Assembly: GCF_013267355.1 (NCBI RefSeq)
Contig: NZ_CP053985.1
Span: 1,116,001 to 1,180,000 of the forward strand
Length of the DNA stretch: 64,000 nucleotides
DNA from: Achromobacter pestifer
Lineage (GTDB): Bacteria; Pseudomonadota; Gammaproteobacteria; Burkholderiales; Burkholderiaceae_B
Direction of reading: 5' to 3'
Both the position numbers and the translations under genes were made by a program. This document shows, in pieces, positions 1-8,213 of the stretch; the stretch's first letter is position 1, and every line of letters starts with the position of its first letter. Under the pieces are notes generated by a model that worked only from the letters and a program-made list of their open reading frames with translations, ran no database searches and was not told the DNA's origin.

Positions 1-697
1 ACAGGGCCGTGGTCTTGTCCTGCGCGATGGTGTTGAGCCGGGCCGCAAGAAAGGTGACGGTCAGTGCGCCGAACACGCGGCGGTCTTCCTGGAACACAGG
101 CACCGCGATGCCCGCCCGTTCTGGCGAGATCTCGCCCACCCCCAGATAAAAACCCTGCACCCGGATCTGGTCCAGCTTGCCGGTGAACTCGGCCTGCGTC
201 GCGCCCAGGCCCAGGTCACGGATCTCGTCGGCATGGGCCTCGTACAGGCGGCGCTGGTCCTTGCGCGGCAGGAACGCCACGATGGTCTTGGCCGTGGCGC
301 CGCGGAACAGAGGATGGGCGCGGCCGCGGCCGTGCGGAATGCCCAGATCATCGGGTCCGCGCTCGTGATGGATGTTCAGGATGCGCAGGCCATGGATCAC
401 GCTGAGCAGCACGTCGCCGCCCACCTGGTCCACCACCTCGCGCATGATGGGCCGCGCCACGCCCAGCACCGGATCGCCATCGATGATGAGGTGGTCCAGT
501 TCGATGATGCGCGGCCCCAGCTTGTAGCCCTCGCCCGTCACCCGCAGCAGATAGCCCAGGTCCGTCAGATCGCGGATGTAGCGGTAGCCCGTGGGCGCCG
601 AATAGGACAGGCGCGAAATGATCTCCTCCGCCGACAGCACCGGGGTGTCGAGGCTGAAGAGGTCAAGTATCGCTAGGGCTCGCTTCAGGGTGGACAT
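1..697 (-). CDS. IclR-family transcriptional regulator (partial, C-terminus off window)
   Basis: DNA-binding regulator of a catabolic operon. Reading leftward from ATG at 697, the protein opens with a winged helix-turn-helix (MSTLKRALAILDLF, then LSAEEIISRLSYSAPTGYRYIRDL) and continues into the IclR effector domain (GYKLGPRIIELDHL, RGATAKTIVAFLP, GIAVPVFQEDRRVFGALTV). About 232 codons are visible of the family's usual 250-270, so only the last part of the effector domain is missing. It is divergent from the Bug-receptor operon starting at 957 and presumably controls it through the AT-rich gap between them. Family assignment is firm; the ligand is unknown. Confidence 0.9.
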   Translation of the reverse strand, partial: MSTLKRALAILDLFSLDTPVLSAEEIISRLSYSAPTGYRYIRDLTDLGYLLRVTGEGYKLGPRIIELDHLIIDGDPVLGVARPIMREVVDQVGGDVLLSVIHGLRILNIHHERGPDDLGIPHGRGRAHPLFRGATAKTIVAFLPRKDQRRLYEAHADEIRDLGLGATQAEFTGKLDQIRVQGFYLGVGEISPERAGIAVPVFQEDRRVFGALTVTFLAARLNTIAQDKTTAL

Positions 698-828
698 GGC
701 GGTCGTGGGCAGTGAACAACACGGGATCGGGCGCAGCGTAGCACAGGGGTGCGCGGCTCGCGCCTGCCTCATTGAGGATGACTATCGACATCTCCAGAGA
801 GACAAAGTCATGGCTATCATTTTTCCAT

Positions 829-851
829 TTTTTATCATTTATAGATAAAAA
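829..851. promoter_or_regulatory. Candidate IclR operator: 8-7-8 inverted repeat in AT-rich gap
   Basis: TTTTTATC and GATAAAAA form an 8-bp inverted repeat with a 7-bp spacer. A further TTTTTATC half-site lies at 870-877. The surrounding 800-900 stretch is strikingly AT-rich against the GC-rich genome, as expected of a divergent promoter region. Assignment to the neighbouring IclR protein is inference. Confidence 0.4.
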
Positions 852-956
852 CTAATTGGATTGAATTATTTTTTATCGAATAATGATATTCAAGCAAAGC
901 GTGGAAAGGCGATAAACACGCCCCCCGCGCCTGCGGAAAACACAAGGGGAACATCC

Positions 957-1970
957 ATGAAGCAGTCTTGCGGCACCAAGGGCGGCATCAGCCGCCGGCA
1001 TTTCCTGGGGGCTTCGGCCGCCACATTGGCCAGCGCGGCGCTGGCTCGGCCGGGCCGCGCCTGGGCGGCCGGCTATCCGGCCGAACGCGCCATCCAGTTC
1101 ATCGTGCCCTTCCCGGCCGGCGGCGGCACCGACCTGGTGGCGCGTCCGCTGGCTCAGGGCATCGGCGAGGCGCTCAAGCAAAGCGTGGTCGTGATCAACA
1201 AGGGCGGCGCCGCCGGCAATATCGGCACCCAGCAGGCCGCGCGTTCGGCGCCGGACGGCTACACCATCGCGCTGGGCTCCACCGGCACGCACACGGTGAA
1301 CCAGAGCCTGTACGAGAACATCGGCTACGACCCCGTCAAGGACTTCGAGCCGGTGTCCATGGTCTGCTACTACAACAACGTGCTGGTGGTGCATCCATCG
1401 TTCCCGGCGCGCACGCTGCAGGAGCTGGTCGCCATCATCAAGGCCAACCCGGGCAAGTATTTCTATGGCATCACGCAGAACGGCAGCTCCGCGCACCTGG
1501 CCATGGAACTGCTCAAGGCCACGGCCGGCCTGGACCTGCCCGGCGTGCCGTACAAGGGTGCGGCCGCGGCCGTCAACGACTTCCTGGGCGGGCAGTTCCC
1601 CATCCTGATGGACGTGGTGATCAACCAGCAGCAATTCATCCGCGGCGGCAAATCGCGCCCGCTGGCCGTGACCTCGGCGCAACGCGCGCACGCGCTGCCC
1701 GACGTGCCGACCGTGGCGGAATCGGGCTTTCCCGGCTATCAAGCCATAGGCTGGAACGGCATATTCGCGCCCGCCGGCACGCCCGCCGCCATCGTCCAGA
1801 CGCTCAACGGCGCCGTGCAAAGCGCGCTCAAGCAGCCCGCCATGGATCAACTGACGCAGAACGGACTGGAGCTGCACGGCAGCACCCCGCAGGAACTGAG
1901 CCGTTTCGTCGCCGCCGAAAGCGAGAAGTGGCGCACGCTGATCAAGAGCGCCAACATCAAGGCCACCTGA
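957..1970 (+). CDS. Bug/TctC-family periplasmic receptor with Tat signal
   Basis: Solute-binding protein of the tripartite tricarboxylate transporter (TTT) family, made in Bordetella-like genomes in large orphan sets. I start it at ATG 957, preceded by AAGGGG, not at the upstream in-frame ATG 861. The new N-terminus carries a twin-arginine signal (SRRHFLGASAAT) ending near AWA, so export is probably folded via Tat. Mature sequence shows the Bug hallmarks YPAERAIQFIVPFPAGGGTD, NKGGAAGNIGT, APDGYT, NQSLYENIGYDPVKDFEPV, VPYKGAA and the C-terminal WRTLIKSANIK. It is about 337 aa, normal for the family. No TctA/TctB membrane genes lie nearby. It overlaps the next start by one base. Ligand unknown. 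Confidence 0.9.
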   Translation: MKQSCGTKGGISRRHFLGASAATLASAALARPGRAWAAGYPAERAIQFIVPFPAGGGTDLVARPLAQGIGEALKQSVVVINKGGAAGNIGTQQAARSAPDGYTIALGSTGTHTVNQSLYENIGYDPVKDFEPVSMVCYYNNVLVVHPSFPARTLQELVAIIKANPGKYFYGITQNGSSAHLAMELLKATAGLDLPGVPYKGAAAAVNDFLGGQFPILMDVVINQQQFIRGGKSRPLAVTSAQRAHALPDVPTVAESGFPGYQAIGWNGIFAPAGTPAAIVQTLNGAVQSALKQPAMDQLTQNGLELHGSTPQELSRFVAAESEKWRTLIKSANIKAT

Positions 1971-2854
1971 TGCAACGCATACCCTACGGCGTCCCCTTGG
2001 ACGCCCGCTCCAATCCCTGGCTGCCGCTGGACCGCGAGCTGCGCGCCCAAGGCCTGCGCGCCACGGGCGCCGCGCCGGTGCGCGCGGTCGTCTGCGTGAC
2101 GGTCCATGTGGACGGCCCCGCCGTCGAGGTCGGCCGCAAGCAGTTCCCCGCCGGTCCCCATACCGCAGGCCGCTACGCCATCCGCCGCGGCGTGCCACGG
2201 CACCTGGAAATCCTGGCGCGCCACGGCATGGCGGCCACGTTCTTTGCCTGCGGCTATGACGTCGAACACTACCCGGCCACCTTCCACGACATTGTGGACG
2301 CAGGCCACGAGATCGCCGCCCACGGCTATTTGCACGAAGCCTGGGATCTGGGCGAGGACGAGCCCGCGCTCTTGGAGAAAACCCATCGCATCATCCAGCG
2401 CGAGCTGGGCGTGACGCCGGTGGGCTGGTGTTCGCCGTCGGGCCGCAAGAGCCATCGCACCCTGCCCGCGCTGCGGCGCCTCGGCTACTGCTACGACGCC
2501 AGCGAAAAAGACCAGGACCGGCCCTACCTGCCGGCGGACACGGCGGACTTCATCATGCTGCCGAACAACACGGTCTCGCTGGACGACTACCCCTTTTATT
2601 TCTCGGGCCACTGCCTCGCGGCGGAAGCCTATGACAACTGGGTGCAGGAATTCGAGGCGCTGCGCGTCGCCGAAGGCTATGTGCACCTGACCGTGCACCC
2701 CAAGGCCGCCGGCGGTTCCGGCACGCCGGCCCGCGCCGCGGCACTGGACCGTTTCCTGGCCTATCTGGCCGTCCAACCCGATGTGCACGTCATGACGCTG
2801 GAAGCGTTGGCGCGTCATTGCCTGGCCCGTCCCGACGCCTGGAGAAGCGCATGA
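1970..2854 (+). CDS. Polysaccharide deacetylase (NodB-fold) family hydrolase
   Basis: Predicted carbohydrate-esterase-4/NodB-fold hydrolase of 294 aa, close to the PuuE-like subgroup that acts on small amides as well as sugars. ATG 1970 overlaps the TGA of the Bug gene, indicating translational coupling. Metal-binding elements are present: an Asp at about residue 48 (VTVHVDGP) and the His-x3-His motif HGYLHE (H118, H122). A later LTVHPKAAGG segment supplies the usual late His. The gene ends in an ATGA overlap with a second, degenerate family member at 2851. Substrate unknown; the Bug partner suggests an imported organic acid or amide. Confidence 0.85.
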   Translation: MQRIPYGVPLDARSNPWLPLDRELRAQGLRATGAAPVRAVVCVTVHVDGPAVEVGRKQFPAGPHTAGRYAIRRGVPRHLEILARHGMAATFFACGYDVEHYPATFHDIVDAGHEIAAHGYLHEAWDLGEDEPALLEKTHRIIQRELGVTPVGWCSPSGRKSHRTLPALRRLGYCYDASEKDQDRPYLPADTADFIMLPNNTVSLDDYPFYFSGHCLAAEAYDNWVQEFEALRVAEGYVHLTVHPKAAGGSGTPARAAALDRFLAYLAVQPDVHVMTLEALARHCLARPDAWRSA

Positions 2855-3618
2855 ACACCGACAAGACCGTATTGGTCACCATCAATGTGCAGGGCATCGG
2901 CCCCGAAGCCGCGACCCAGCCCGAAGCCTCGCTGCATGGGCGCGATGCGCATGGCCGCTACACCTACGGCGGGGGCCTGGCCCGCGTGCTGGACATGCTG
3001 CGCCGCCAGGGCATCCGCGCCACCTTGTTCTGGCCAGTGTTCGAAGCCGAACGCTGTCGCGGCCTGCTGGAGCAAAGCCTGCGCGACGGCCACGAGGCGG
3101 CCTCGCAGGGCAACGCCTGCGAAGACCTGCCCGCATTGGGCGAGCGCGAGGGCGAAGTGCTGGAACGCGCCCGCGACCGGCTGGCCGAACTCACCGGCTC
3201 CGCCCCGCAGGGCTTCCGCTATGCCGGCGCGTTTACCGCCAACACCGTGCCGCTGCTGCACCAGCTCGGCTACCGCTACGACAGCAGCGCAATCGACGAC
3301 GACGCCCCCTACGCGCTGGACGCCGACGGCGGCGCCGGCATGGTGGAGCTGCCCTGGAGCGAAGGCCTGTGCGACGCCACCCACTTCAGCCGCCGCGTGA
3401 CGCAGGACCGCGCCTACGCGCACTGGGTCGAACAGGGCGACGCGCTGCTTGCGGCCGAAGGCTATGCCTGCCTGACCCTGCACCCGCGCGCGGACAACGG
3501 CGTCGGCCGCGCGGCCAGATTGCACAAGGTAGAGCAACTGTTGGAGCGCTTCCGCGCGGCAGGCGCGGCCTCCAAGACCTGCGCGGAACAGGCTGCCGCC
3601 TACCCGCAAGCGCGCTGA
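2851..3618 (+). CDS. Degenerate polysaccharide-deacetylase-like protein
   Basis: A 255-aa paralogue of the preceding gene, started at ATG 2851 inside its ATGA stop overlap. The fold is recognisable (VLVTINVQGIG, GGLARVLDML, GIRATLFWPVFEAE, LGYRYDSSAI, LTLHPRADNG), but the metal-ligand positions are changed. The Asp of the first motif is Gln14, and the His-x3-His motif has become SQGNACE (Gln86 and Cys90 replace the two histidines). It is probably not a metal-dependent deacetylase. It may act as a partner subunit of the coupled active paralogue or use a metal-independent mechanism as PuuE does. Function not assigned. Confidence 0.7.
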   Translation: MNTDKTVLVTINVQGIGPEAATQPEASLHGRDAHGRYTYGGGLARVLDMLRRQGIRATLFWPVFEAERCRGLLEQSLRDGHEAASQGNACEDLPALGEREGEVLERARDRLAELTGSAPQGFRYAGAFTANTVPLLHQLGYRYDSSAIDDDAPYALDADGGAGMVELPWSEGLCDATHFSRRVTQDRAYAHWVEQGDALLAAEGYACLTLHPRADNGVGRAARLHKVEQLLERFRAAGAASKTCAEQAAAYPQAR

Positions 3619-3623
3619 AGGCG

Positions 3624-3640
3624 GGACGCTTCCAGCGTCC
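3624..3640 (+). terminator. Short hairpin after the deacetylase pair
   Basis: GGACGCT-TCC-AGCGTCC forms a 7-bp stem six bases after the stop codon. There is no T-run, so it is only a weak candidate for terminating the Bug-deacetylase operon before the next promoter. Confidence 0.35.
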
Positions 3641-3665
3641 TTGCACTGGTAAACCCTGAGCAATA

Positions 3666-3675
3666 TTGGCGCCAA
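3666..3675. promoter_or_regulatory. TTGGCGCCAA palindrome (copy 1 of 3), candidate GntR operator
   Basis: The 10-bp palindrome lies 68 bp upstream of the C45 gene start. The flank reads TATTGGCGCCAAAATAAGCT, nearly identical to the copy at 11844. The third copy is at 17115. Each copy sits upstream of a gene that fits one transport/hydrolysis system, so this is a likely shared operator. Confidence 0.65.
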
Positions 3676-3743
3676 AATAAGCTAACATTTTTTCGCCATC
3701 CGATTCCCACCCAGATTGCGGCGCGGCGCGCCGCCCCAAGTCC

Positions 3744-4880
3744 ATGACCCAGATCACCCAATTTCCCTTCGTATCGGTTTCGGGCTCGCCCGAGGCCCGC
3801 GGCCGCTCCTATGGCCAGCAAGCCACCGACCGCGTGCGCAAGAGCGCCAAGATGTACGGCCAGACCCTGGTCGAGCTGGGCTATGACGCCATGGCGCGCA
3901 CCCAGCTGATCAACGGCTTCGCCCGCGAGATCGAGAACTTCGCGCCGCACTACCTGGAAGAAATGCGCGGCATCGCCGCAGGCGCCGACGTGCCATTCGA
4001 AGACATCGTGATGGTGAACGCCCGCACCGAAGTCATCGCCAAGGCCCGCGCCGAAAAGAAGAAGGCGGCCGAACTGGAGCCGGGCGACGGCTGCACCGGC
4101 GCGCTGATCCTGCCGACGCGCTCGGCCAATGGCCGGCTGATCCATGGCCAAAACTGGGACTGGCGCGCGGAATGCGCCGAGACCGCCATCGTGCTGCGCG
4201 TGCGCAACGACAACGGCCCCGACATGCTGACCTTCGTCGAAGCGGGCGGCCTGGCACGCAGCGGCCTGAACAGCGCCGGCGTCTCGATCACCGCCAACTA
4301 CCTGGAATCCGACCGCGACTTCCGCCAGCTGGGCGTGCCGCTGTCGCTGATCCGCCGCAAGGTGCTGGAACAGGAACACTTCGCGCTGGCGATCAAGGCC
4401 GTGGCGACCACGCCGAAGTCCTGCTCGAACAACATCATGATCGGCATGGCGGCGGGCTTCGGGGTCGATTACGAATGCACCACCGATGAAGCCTTCCCCA
4501 TCTACCCGGGCAGCGACGACCTCATCGTCCACGCCAACCACTGGGTCAGCGAAGTGGCCCTGACCAAGCTGCGCGACACGGGCCGCGCCAGCACGCCGGA
4601 AAGCGCCTACCGCGACTGGCGCGTGCGCCGGCTGCTGAACGAGCAGTCCAAGCTGACGCGCGAAGACCTCAAGCGCGCCTTGTTCGACGACTTCGGCTCG
4701 CCCTATTCCGTGTGCCGTCCGCCGCGTCCGGGCAGCCATGACAACCTGTCGGCCACGGTGGCGATGGTGATCATGGAGCCGGAAGCCGGGCTGATGGAAG
4801 TCGCGCCGCTGCCGGCATTGAACCGCAGTTTCACCCGCTACAGCCTGACCGCCGAACCCGAACTGCTGGCCGCCGCCTGA
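3744..4880 (+). CDS. C45-family peptidase / acyltransferase (penicillin acyltransferase-like, Ntn hydrolase)
   Basis: Ntn-hydrolase of the C45 family (acyl-CoA:6-aminopenicillanate acyltransferase type), 378 aa. These enzymes are made as precursors that cleave themselves before a Cys, which then acts as N-terminal nucleophile on amide bonds. The expected site is visible at GDGCTGALIL (Cys117), followed by GQNWDWR, which matches the conserved Asn-Trp-Asp element. There is no signal peptide, so action is cytoplasmic. It follows a TTGGCGCCAA site and precedes a peptide-type binding protein by 36 bp. Together with the regulon genes at 10-17 kb this suggests import and amide cleavage of an acylated amino compound. 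Exact substrate unknown. Confidence 0.85.
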   Translation: MTQITQFPFVSVSGSPEARGRSYGQQATDRVRKSAKMYGQTLVELGYDAMARTQLINGFAREIENFAPHYLEEMRGIAAGADVPFEDIVMVNARTEVIAKARAEKKKAAELEPGDGCTGALILPTRSANGRLIHGQNWDWRAECAETAIVLRVRNDNGPDMLTFVEAGGLARSGLNSAGVSITANYLESDRDFRQLGVPLSLIRRKVLEQEHFALAIKAVATTPKSCSNNIMIGMAAGFGVDYECTTDEAFPIYPGSDDLIVHANHWVSEVALTKLRDTGRASTPESAYRDWRVRRLLNEQSKLTREDLKRALFDDFGSPYSVCRPPRPGSHDNLSATVAMVIMEPEAGLMEVAPLPALNRSFTRYSLTAEPELLAAA

Positions 4881-4916
4881 AGCGGCGCGCCCGCGCAACC
4901 CCAGGAAGACGTATCG

Positions 4917-6479
4917 ATGAAAAACCATCTGTTGAGCGCCGCGGTTGCGCTGGCGCTGGGCGCCATGGCCGGCACGGCCTGGGCGCAATCCGCCCCGCCG
5001 CTGCGCATTTCGCTCACGGCCGATATCCGCTCCACCGAACCCGGCGTCAACCGCGACAGCAATAGCGACGCCGTGGTGCTGCACATCGTCGAGGGCCTGG
5101 TGGCCTACGGCGAGGACGCCGAGGTGCGGCCGCTGCTGGCCAAGTCGGTGGACATCAGCCCGGACGGCAAGACCTATACCTTCAAGCTGCGCGACGGCAT
5201 CAAGTTCCACAACGGCAAGCCCATGACCTCGGCCGACGTGCTGTGGACCTGGCAGCACTACACCGCGGCCAATTCGGGCTGGCGCTGCGCCAGCGAATTC
5301 GACGGGCGCGGCACGGTCAAGGTGACGGGCGTGGAAACGCCGGACGCGCAGACGGTGGTCTATCACATCGAAAAGCCCAGCAGCCTGTTCCTGGCGACGC
5401 TGGCGCGCGCCGACTGCGGCGGCACCGGCATCCTGTCCAAGGATTCGGTGCGCGCGGACGGTTCCTGGGACAAGCCCATAGGCACCGGGCCGTTCGAGCT
5501 GGCGGAATGGAAGCGCGGCGAGTACGTGCGCCTGACCAAGTTCGCGGGCTATTCGAACCTGGACGGCAAGCGCGACGGCTACACGGGATCGAAGCGGCCG
5601 CTGGTGGACGAGGTGCGCTTCCTGATCGTGCCGGACGATTCCACCGCCAAGGCGGCCTTGCAGCGCGGCAACATCGACATCATCGAGGACGTGTCCAATA
5701 GCGACGTGCCGGTGCTGCAAGGCACGCCGAACGTCAAGGTGGCGCATGCGCCGGTGATGAGCATGACGGCGCTGCTGATGCAGACCAAGGATCCAGTGCT
5801 GTCGAGCCCGAAGATGCGGCAGGCGCTGGCGCACGCGATCGATTACCAGCAACTGGCGGCGGCGGTGACGGAAGGCCTGGCGCAGCCCAACAATTCGATC
5901 GTGCCGCTGGTGTCGCCCTACTACGACGCGGCGCAGAAGCAGGGCTGGAACTATGATCCGGCGCTGGCGCGGAAGCTGCTGGGCGAAGCCGGCTACAAGG
6001 GGCAGGATCTGGTCATCCTGACGACCAAGCGCTATCCGCAGTCGTACAACTCGGCGGTCATCATCCAGGCGATGCTGCAGGCGGTGGGGATCAAGGCACA
6101 GTTGTCGGTGGTGGAATGGGCGACGCAGCTGGACCGCTATAACGCGGGCACTTACCAGATGATGACGTTCCCGTATTCGGCGCGGCTGGATGCGGCAATG
6201 AACTACGAGATGGTGACGGGCGACAAGGCGAAGCAACCGCGCAAGGTCTGGGACAACCCGCAGGCGCTGAAGCTGATCGAGGCGGCGTCGTCGGATACGG
6301 ATCACGCGAAGCGGCAGGCTTCGTTCGATCAGCTGCATCGATTGTTCCTGGCGGATGTGCCTAGTATTCCTTTGTATAACGGCTTGGATATTGGGGCTTA
6401 TCGGGCGGATATCAGGGGGTATCAGCCTTGGGCGGTTAAGAAGCCGCGGGCATGGGAGGTGGAGCGGGTGGCGCCTTGA
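4917..6479 (+). CDS. ABC transporter substrate-binding protein, family 5 (peptide/nickel type)
   Basis: Periplasmic DppA/OppA-type receptor of 520 aa with a Sec signal peptide (residues 1-23, ending AWAQ). Family landmarks include ADIRSTEPGVNRDS, LRDGIKFHNGKPMTSADVLWTWQHY, GTGPFELAEWKRGEYVRL and a DQLHRLFLADVPSIPLYNG C-terminus. It is a close paralogue of the protein encoded at 10243-11802 on the other strand. No permease follows it, so it probably feeds the DppBCDF-type transporter at 12.7-16.1 kb. The last ~140 bp drift to AT-richer third positions (CCT AGT ATT CCT TTG TAT), which continues into the odd intergenic region downstream. Confidence 0.9.
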   Translation: MKNHLLSAAVALALGAMAGTAWAQSAPPLRISLTADIRSTEPGVNRDSNSDAVVLHIVEGLVAYGEDAEVRPLLAKSVDISPDGKTYTFKLRDGIKFHNGKPMTSADVLWTWQHYTAANSGWRCASEFDGRGTVKVTGVETPDAQTVVYHIEKPSSLFLATLARADCGGTGILSKDSVRADGSWDKPIGTGPFELAEWKRGEYVRLTKFAGYSNLDGKRDGYTGSKRPLVDEVRFLIVPDDSTAKAALQRGNIDIIEDVSNSDVPVLQGTPNVKVAHAPVMSMTALLMQTKDPVLSSPKMRQALAHAIDYQQLAAAVTEGLAQPNNSIVPLVSPYYDAAQKQGWNYDPALARKLLGEAGYKGQDLVILTTKRYPQSYNSAVIIQAMLQAVGIKAQLSVVEWATQLDRYNAGTYQMMTFPYSARLDAAMNYEMVTGDKAKQPRKVWDNPQALKLIEAASSDTDHAKRQASFDQLHRLFLADVPSIPLYNGLDIGAYRADIRGYQPWAVKKPRAWEVERVAP

Positions 6480-6526
6480 TGTTGTCTTTGTTGTTTTTGT
6501 CGGTGCCGTTGTTGTCTTCGTAGGTC

Positions 6527-6690
6527 GCCCGGCGGCGCGGGTGCCTGGGCGGCGAGCGCCCACGATTGCGGTCCGGAGCCTTCGCTCCGGACTGCCCCGT
6601 CGTCATCGTCGTCACCGCCTGCGGCGGCTCCTTCCGATTCCCTCGGGCGCATCGAGGTTGCTCGCCGCCCAGGCACCCGCGCCGCCGGGC
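6527..6690. repeat. Perfect 31-bp inverted repeat with 102-bp spacer
   Basis: Positions 6527-6557 and 6660-6690 are exact reverse complements over 31 bases, containing CGGGTGCCTGGGCGGCGAGC and its complement. The spacer holds a second hairpin, GTCCGGAGC-CTTC-GCTCCGGAC at 6571-6592. Neither arm is in a plausible gene. It could be a long structured RNA, a pair of dispersed repeat units, or a remnant of a small mobile element. No transposase is present. Confidence 0.8.
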
Positions 6691-6752
6691 TGCTTTCATC
6701 TTGGCTAGTCGCGCCGTCAGACCCGTGGGTGGTGGAGAGGTTTGCGGGGCCC

Positions 6753-6786
6753 GCTGCTTGCGGCCGCGCAGGCGGCCGCAAGCAGC
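6753..6786. repeat. Strong 15-bp hairpin in gene-free region
   Basis: GCTGCTTGCGGCCGC and its perfect reverse complement flank the tetraloop GCAG. No T-run follows on either strand, so it is not a textbook terminator. It lies in the 6480-7065 stretch, which otherwise contains T-rich sequence (6481-6520), a C/T-rich stretch (about 6830-6915) and no credible ORF. Confidence 0.7.
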
Positions 6787-6960
6787 TTACGCGGTGGTGG
6801 GGCGTCGAGGCGGTGTGCGCTTGCGCGCTGGCGTGGTCCTCGCTTTTCCTCTCCCCGCCGTTTCCTCTCGCCGCAGTTTTCCCTTCGTTTTCCCATCTTC
6901 TCCTCTACACGCGCCTCTCTGATTGCCTGGCGGCACCAGGTCAGGCCTATTAGGGATACT

Positions 6961-6985
6961 ACTGGTATCTCTTTGGGATACCAGT
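6961..6985. promoter_or_regulatory. Candidate GntR operator: ACTGGTATC-N7-GATACCAGT
   Basis: A 9-7-9 inverted repeat lies 81 bp before the GntR start at 7066. Related GGGATAC and GGGGTACC strings sit immediately either side. FCD-type GntR proteins typically bind such short palindromes and autoregulate, so this is the best operator candidate for the ureide cluster. No binding data can be inferred from sequence alone. Confidence 0.5.
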
Positions 6986-7065
6986 GGGGTACCTTCTCAT
7001 CCATTGCACGAGACGGCAACTGGGAGTCTCTGTCGTCCGCGCCTTTTTCTTACGCCGCAATACAC

Positions 7066-7704
7066 ATGAACGCTACGCAACGCACCTATCAAACCCTGCT
7101 GGACCAGATCGTTACGCGCCGGATTCCGGCGGGGGAAGTGCTGGAGGAACGCCGCCTGGCGGATGAGCTGGAGGTGTCGCGCACGCCTTTGCGCGCGGCC
7201 ATGAACCGGCTGTTGGGCGAAGGGATGCTGGAGCGGCTGTCGAACGGGTCCATTGTGGTGCGTTCCTTCGGCGTGACGGATCTGCTGGAGTTGCTGCAGA
7301 TCCGCAGTCTGCTGGAGAGCGAGGCGGCGGCAATGGCGACCAGCCGGATTCCGGCTGAGCCGCTGGAGGGGCTGCGGACCCGGTTGCAGGCGCTGCTGGA
7401 TGCGAAGACGCCGGACGAGAAGTTGGACTGGGAAGTCGACAACGCACTGCATGACCTGGTGGCGGCGTATTGCGGCAACCGGAATCTGGCAACCATGATC
7501 ACGGCGGCGCGGCGGCAGGTGCGGATGTGCGACGTGGAGCGCTTGCCGCAGCGGCAGGTGCAGGCGCGGGAAGAGCATCTGGCGATCGTCGAAGCGCTGT
7601 TGTCGGGCGATTCGGCTCGCGCGCGGCAGGCGATGGCGGCGCATCTGGAGAACGTGCGGCGCAGTTATGTGAATTCGCTGGGATATCTGAGCCATGGCGC
7701 GTGA
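7066..7704 (+). CDS. GntR-family (FCD) transcriptional regulator of ureide cluster
   Basis: 212-aa regulator. I start it at ATG 7066 (MNATQRTYQTLLDQIV) because the upstream in-frame extension is low-complexity and lacks family similarity. N-terminal winged helix: IPAGEVLEERRLADELEVSRTPLRAAMNRLLGEG, residues ~20-55. C-terminal FCD effector domain: LLELLQIRSLLESEAAAMA through REEHLAIVEALLSGDSARARQAMAAHL. Its stop overlaps the next gene, so it appears to head an allA-puuE-bug operon. The palindrome at 6961-6985 is a plausible autoregulatory site. Confidence 0.88.
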   Translation: MNATQRTYQTLLDQIVTRRIPAGEVLEERRLADELEVSRTPLRAAMNRLLGEGMLERLSNGSIVVRSFGVTDLLELLQIRSLLESEAAAMATSRIPAEPLEGLRTRLQALLDAKTPDEKLDWEVDNALHDLVAAYCGNRNLATMITAARRQVRMCDVERLPQRQVQAREEHLAIVEALLSGDSARARQAMAAHLENVRRSYVNSLGYLSHGA

Positions 7705-8203
7705 CATGAACGGCTCCCTGCGCATGATCCGCCCGCAGCCGCTCACGCCCGAGGCCTTCGCGCCATATGGCGAGGTGATCGCGCACCAGGGCGCGGAGCG
7801 CCGCCACTATCTGACCGAGCCCATGCGGCATGGGCCCGAAGTGATCCGGCAGGCCGGCTGGGTTAGCCGGGTGCAGGCGGCGGCGCCGGGGCCAGTCGAG
7901 ATCCGGCTGATGGAACGCCATCGCTATGCGGCGCAGAGTTTCGTGCCGTTGACGGACTCGCCCTATCTGGTGGTGGTGGCGCCGACCGGGGCCGACGACC
8001 TGCCCGACATGGCGCGGCTGGAAGCGTTTCTCGCGACCGGCAGCCAGGGCGTGTGCTACCGCGTGGGCGCCTGGCATCACGGCCTGACCGTGTTGCGGGG
8101 GCCGGCGGAGTTCCTGGTCCTGATGGGCCAGACCGGCCGCGGCGATGACGACGAGTTCTGGCAGGCGCCGGCGCCGCACGCCCTGGTTTCGATTTCCGAT
8201 TGA
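7694..8203 (+). CDS. allA: Ureidoglycolate lyase (AllA-type)
   Basis: Predicted to convert ureidoglycolate to glyoxylate and urea in allantoin breakdown. About 169 aa, the usual AllA length. Recognisable features: a start resembling RPQPLTPEAFAPYGEVI, VEIRLMERHRYAAQSFVPL, and a cupin core VGAWHHGLTVLRGPAEFLV with the metal-binding His pair. The start may be 7694, overlapping the GntR stop, or 7706. The following PuuE-type allantoinase supports the pathway assignment. No allantoicase gene is visible in the window, so the route is incomplete here, and related AllA-fold enzymes on other ureido acids are possible. Confidence 0.8.
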   Translation: MARDMNGSLRMIRPQPLTPEAFAPYGEVIAHQGAERRHYLTEPMRHGPEVIRQAGWVSRVQAAAPGPVEIRLMERHRYAAQSFVPLTDSPYLVVVAPTGADDLPDMARLEAFLATGSQGVCYRVGAWHHGLTVLRGPAEFLVLMGQTGRGDDDEFWQAPAPHALVSISD

Positions 8204-8213
8204 CCCTACCCCG

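Noticed and set aside
861-956. Upstream ATG 861 for the first Bug receptor
   Set aside because: It would bury the twin-arginine signal 40 residues inside; ATG 957 has a good ribosome site and places the signal at the N-terminus.
3600-6563. A 987-codon leftward open frame opposite the C45 and receptor genes
   Set aside because: Antisense shadow of high-GC coding sequence: Arg/His-rich low-complexity product, no family motifs, while the forward frames carry clear domains.
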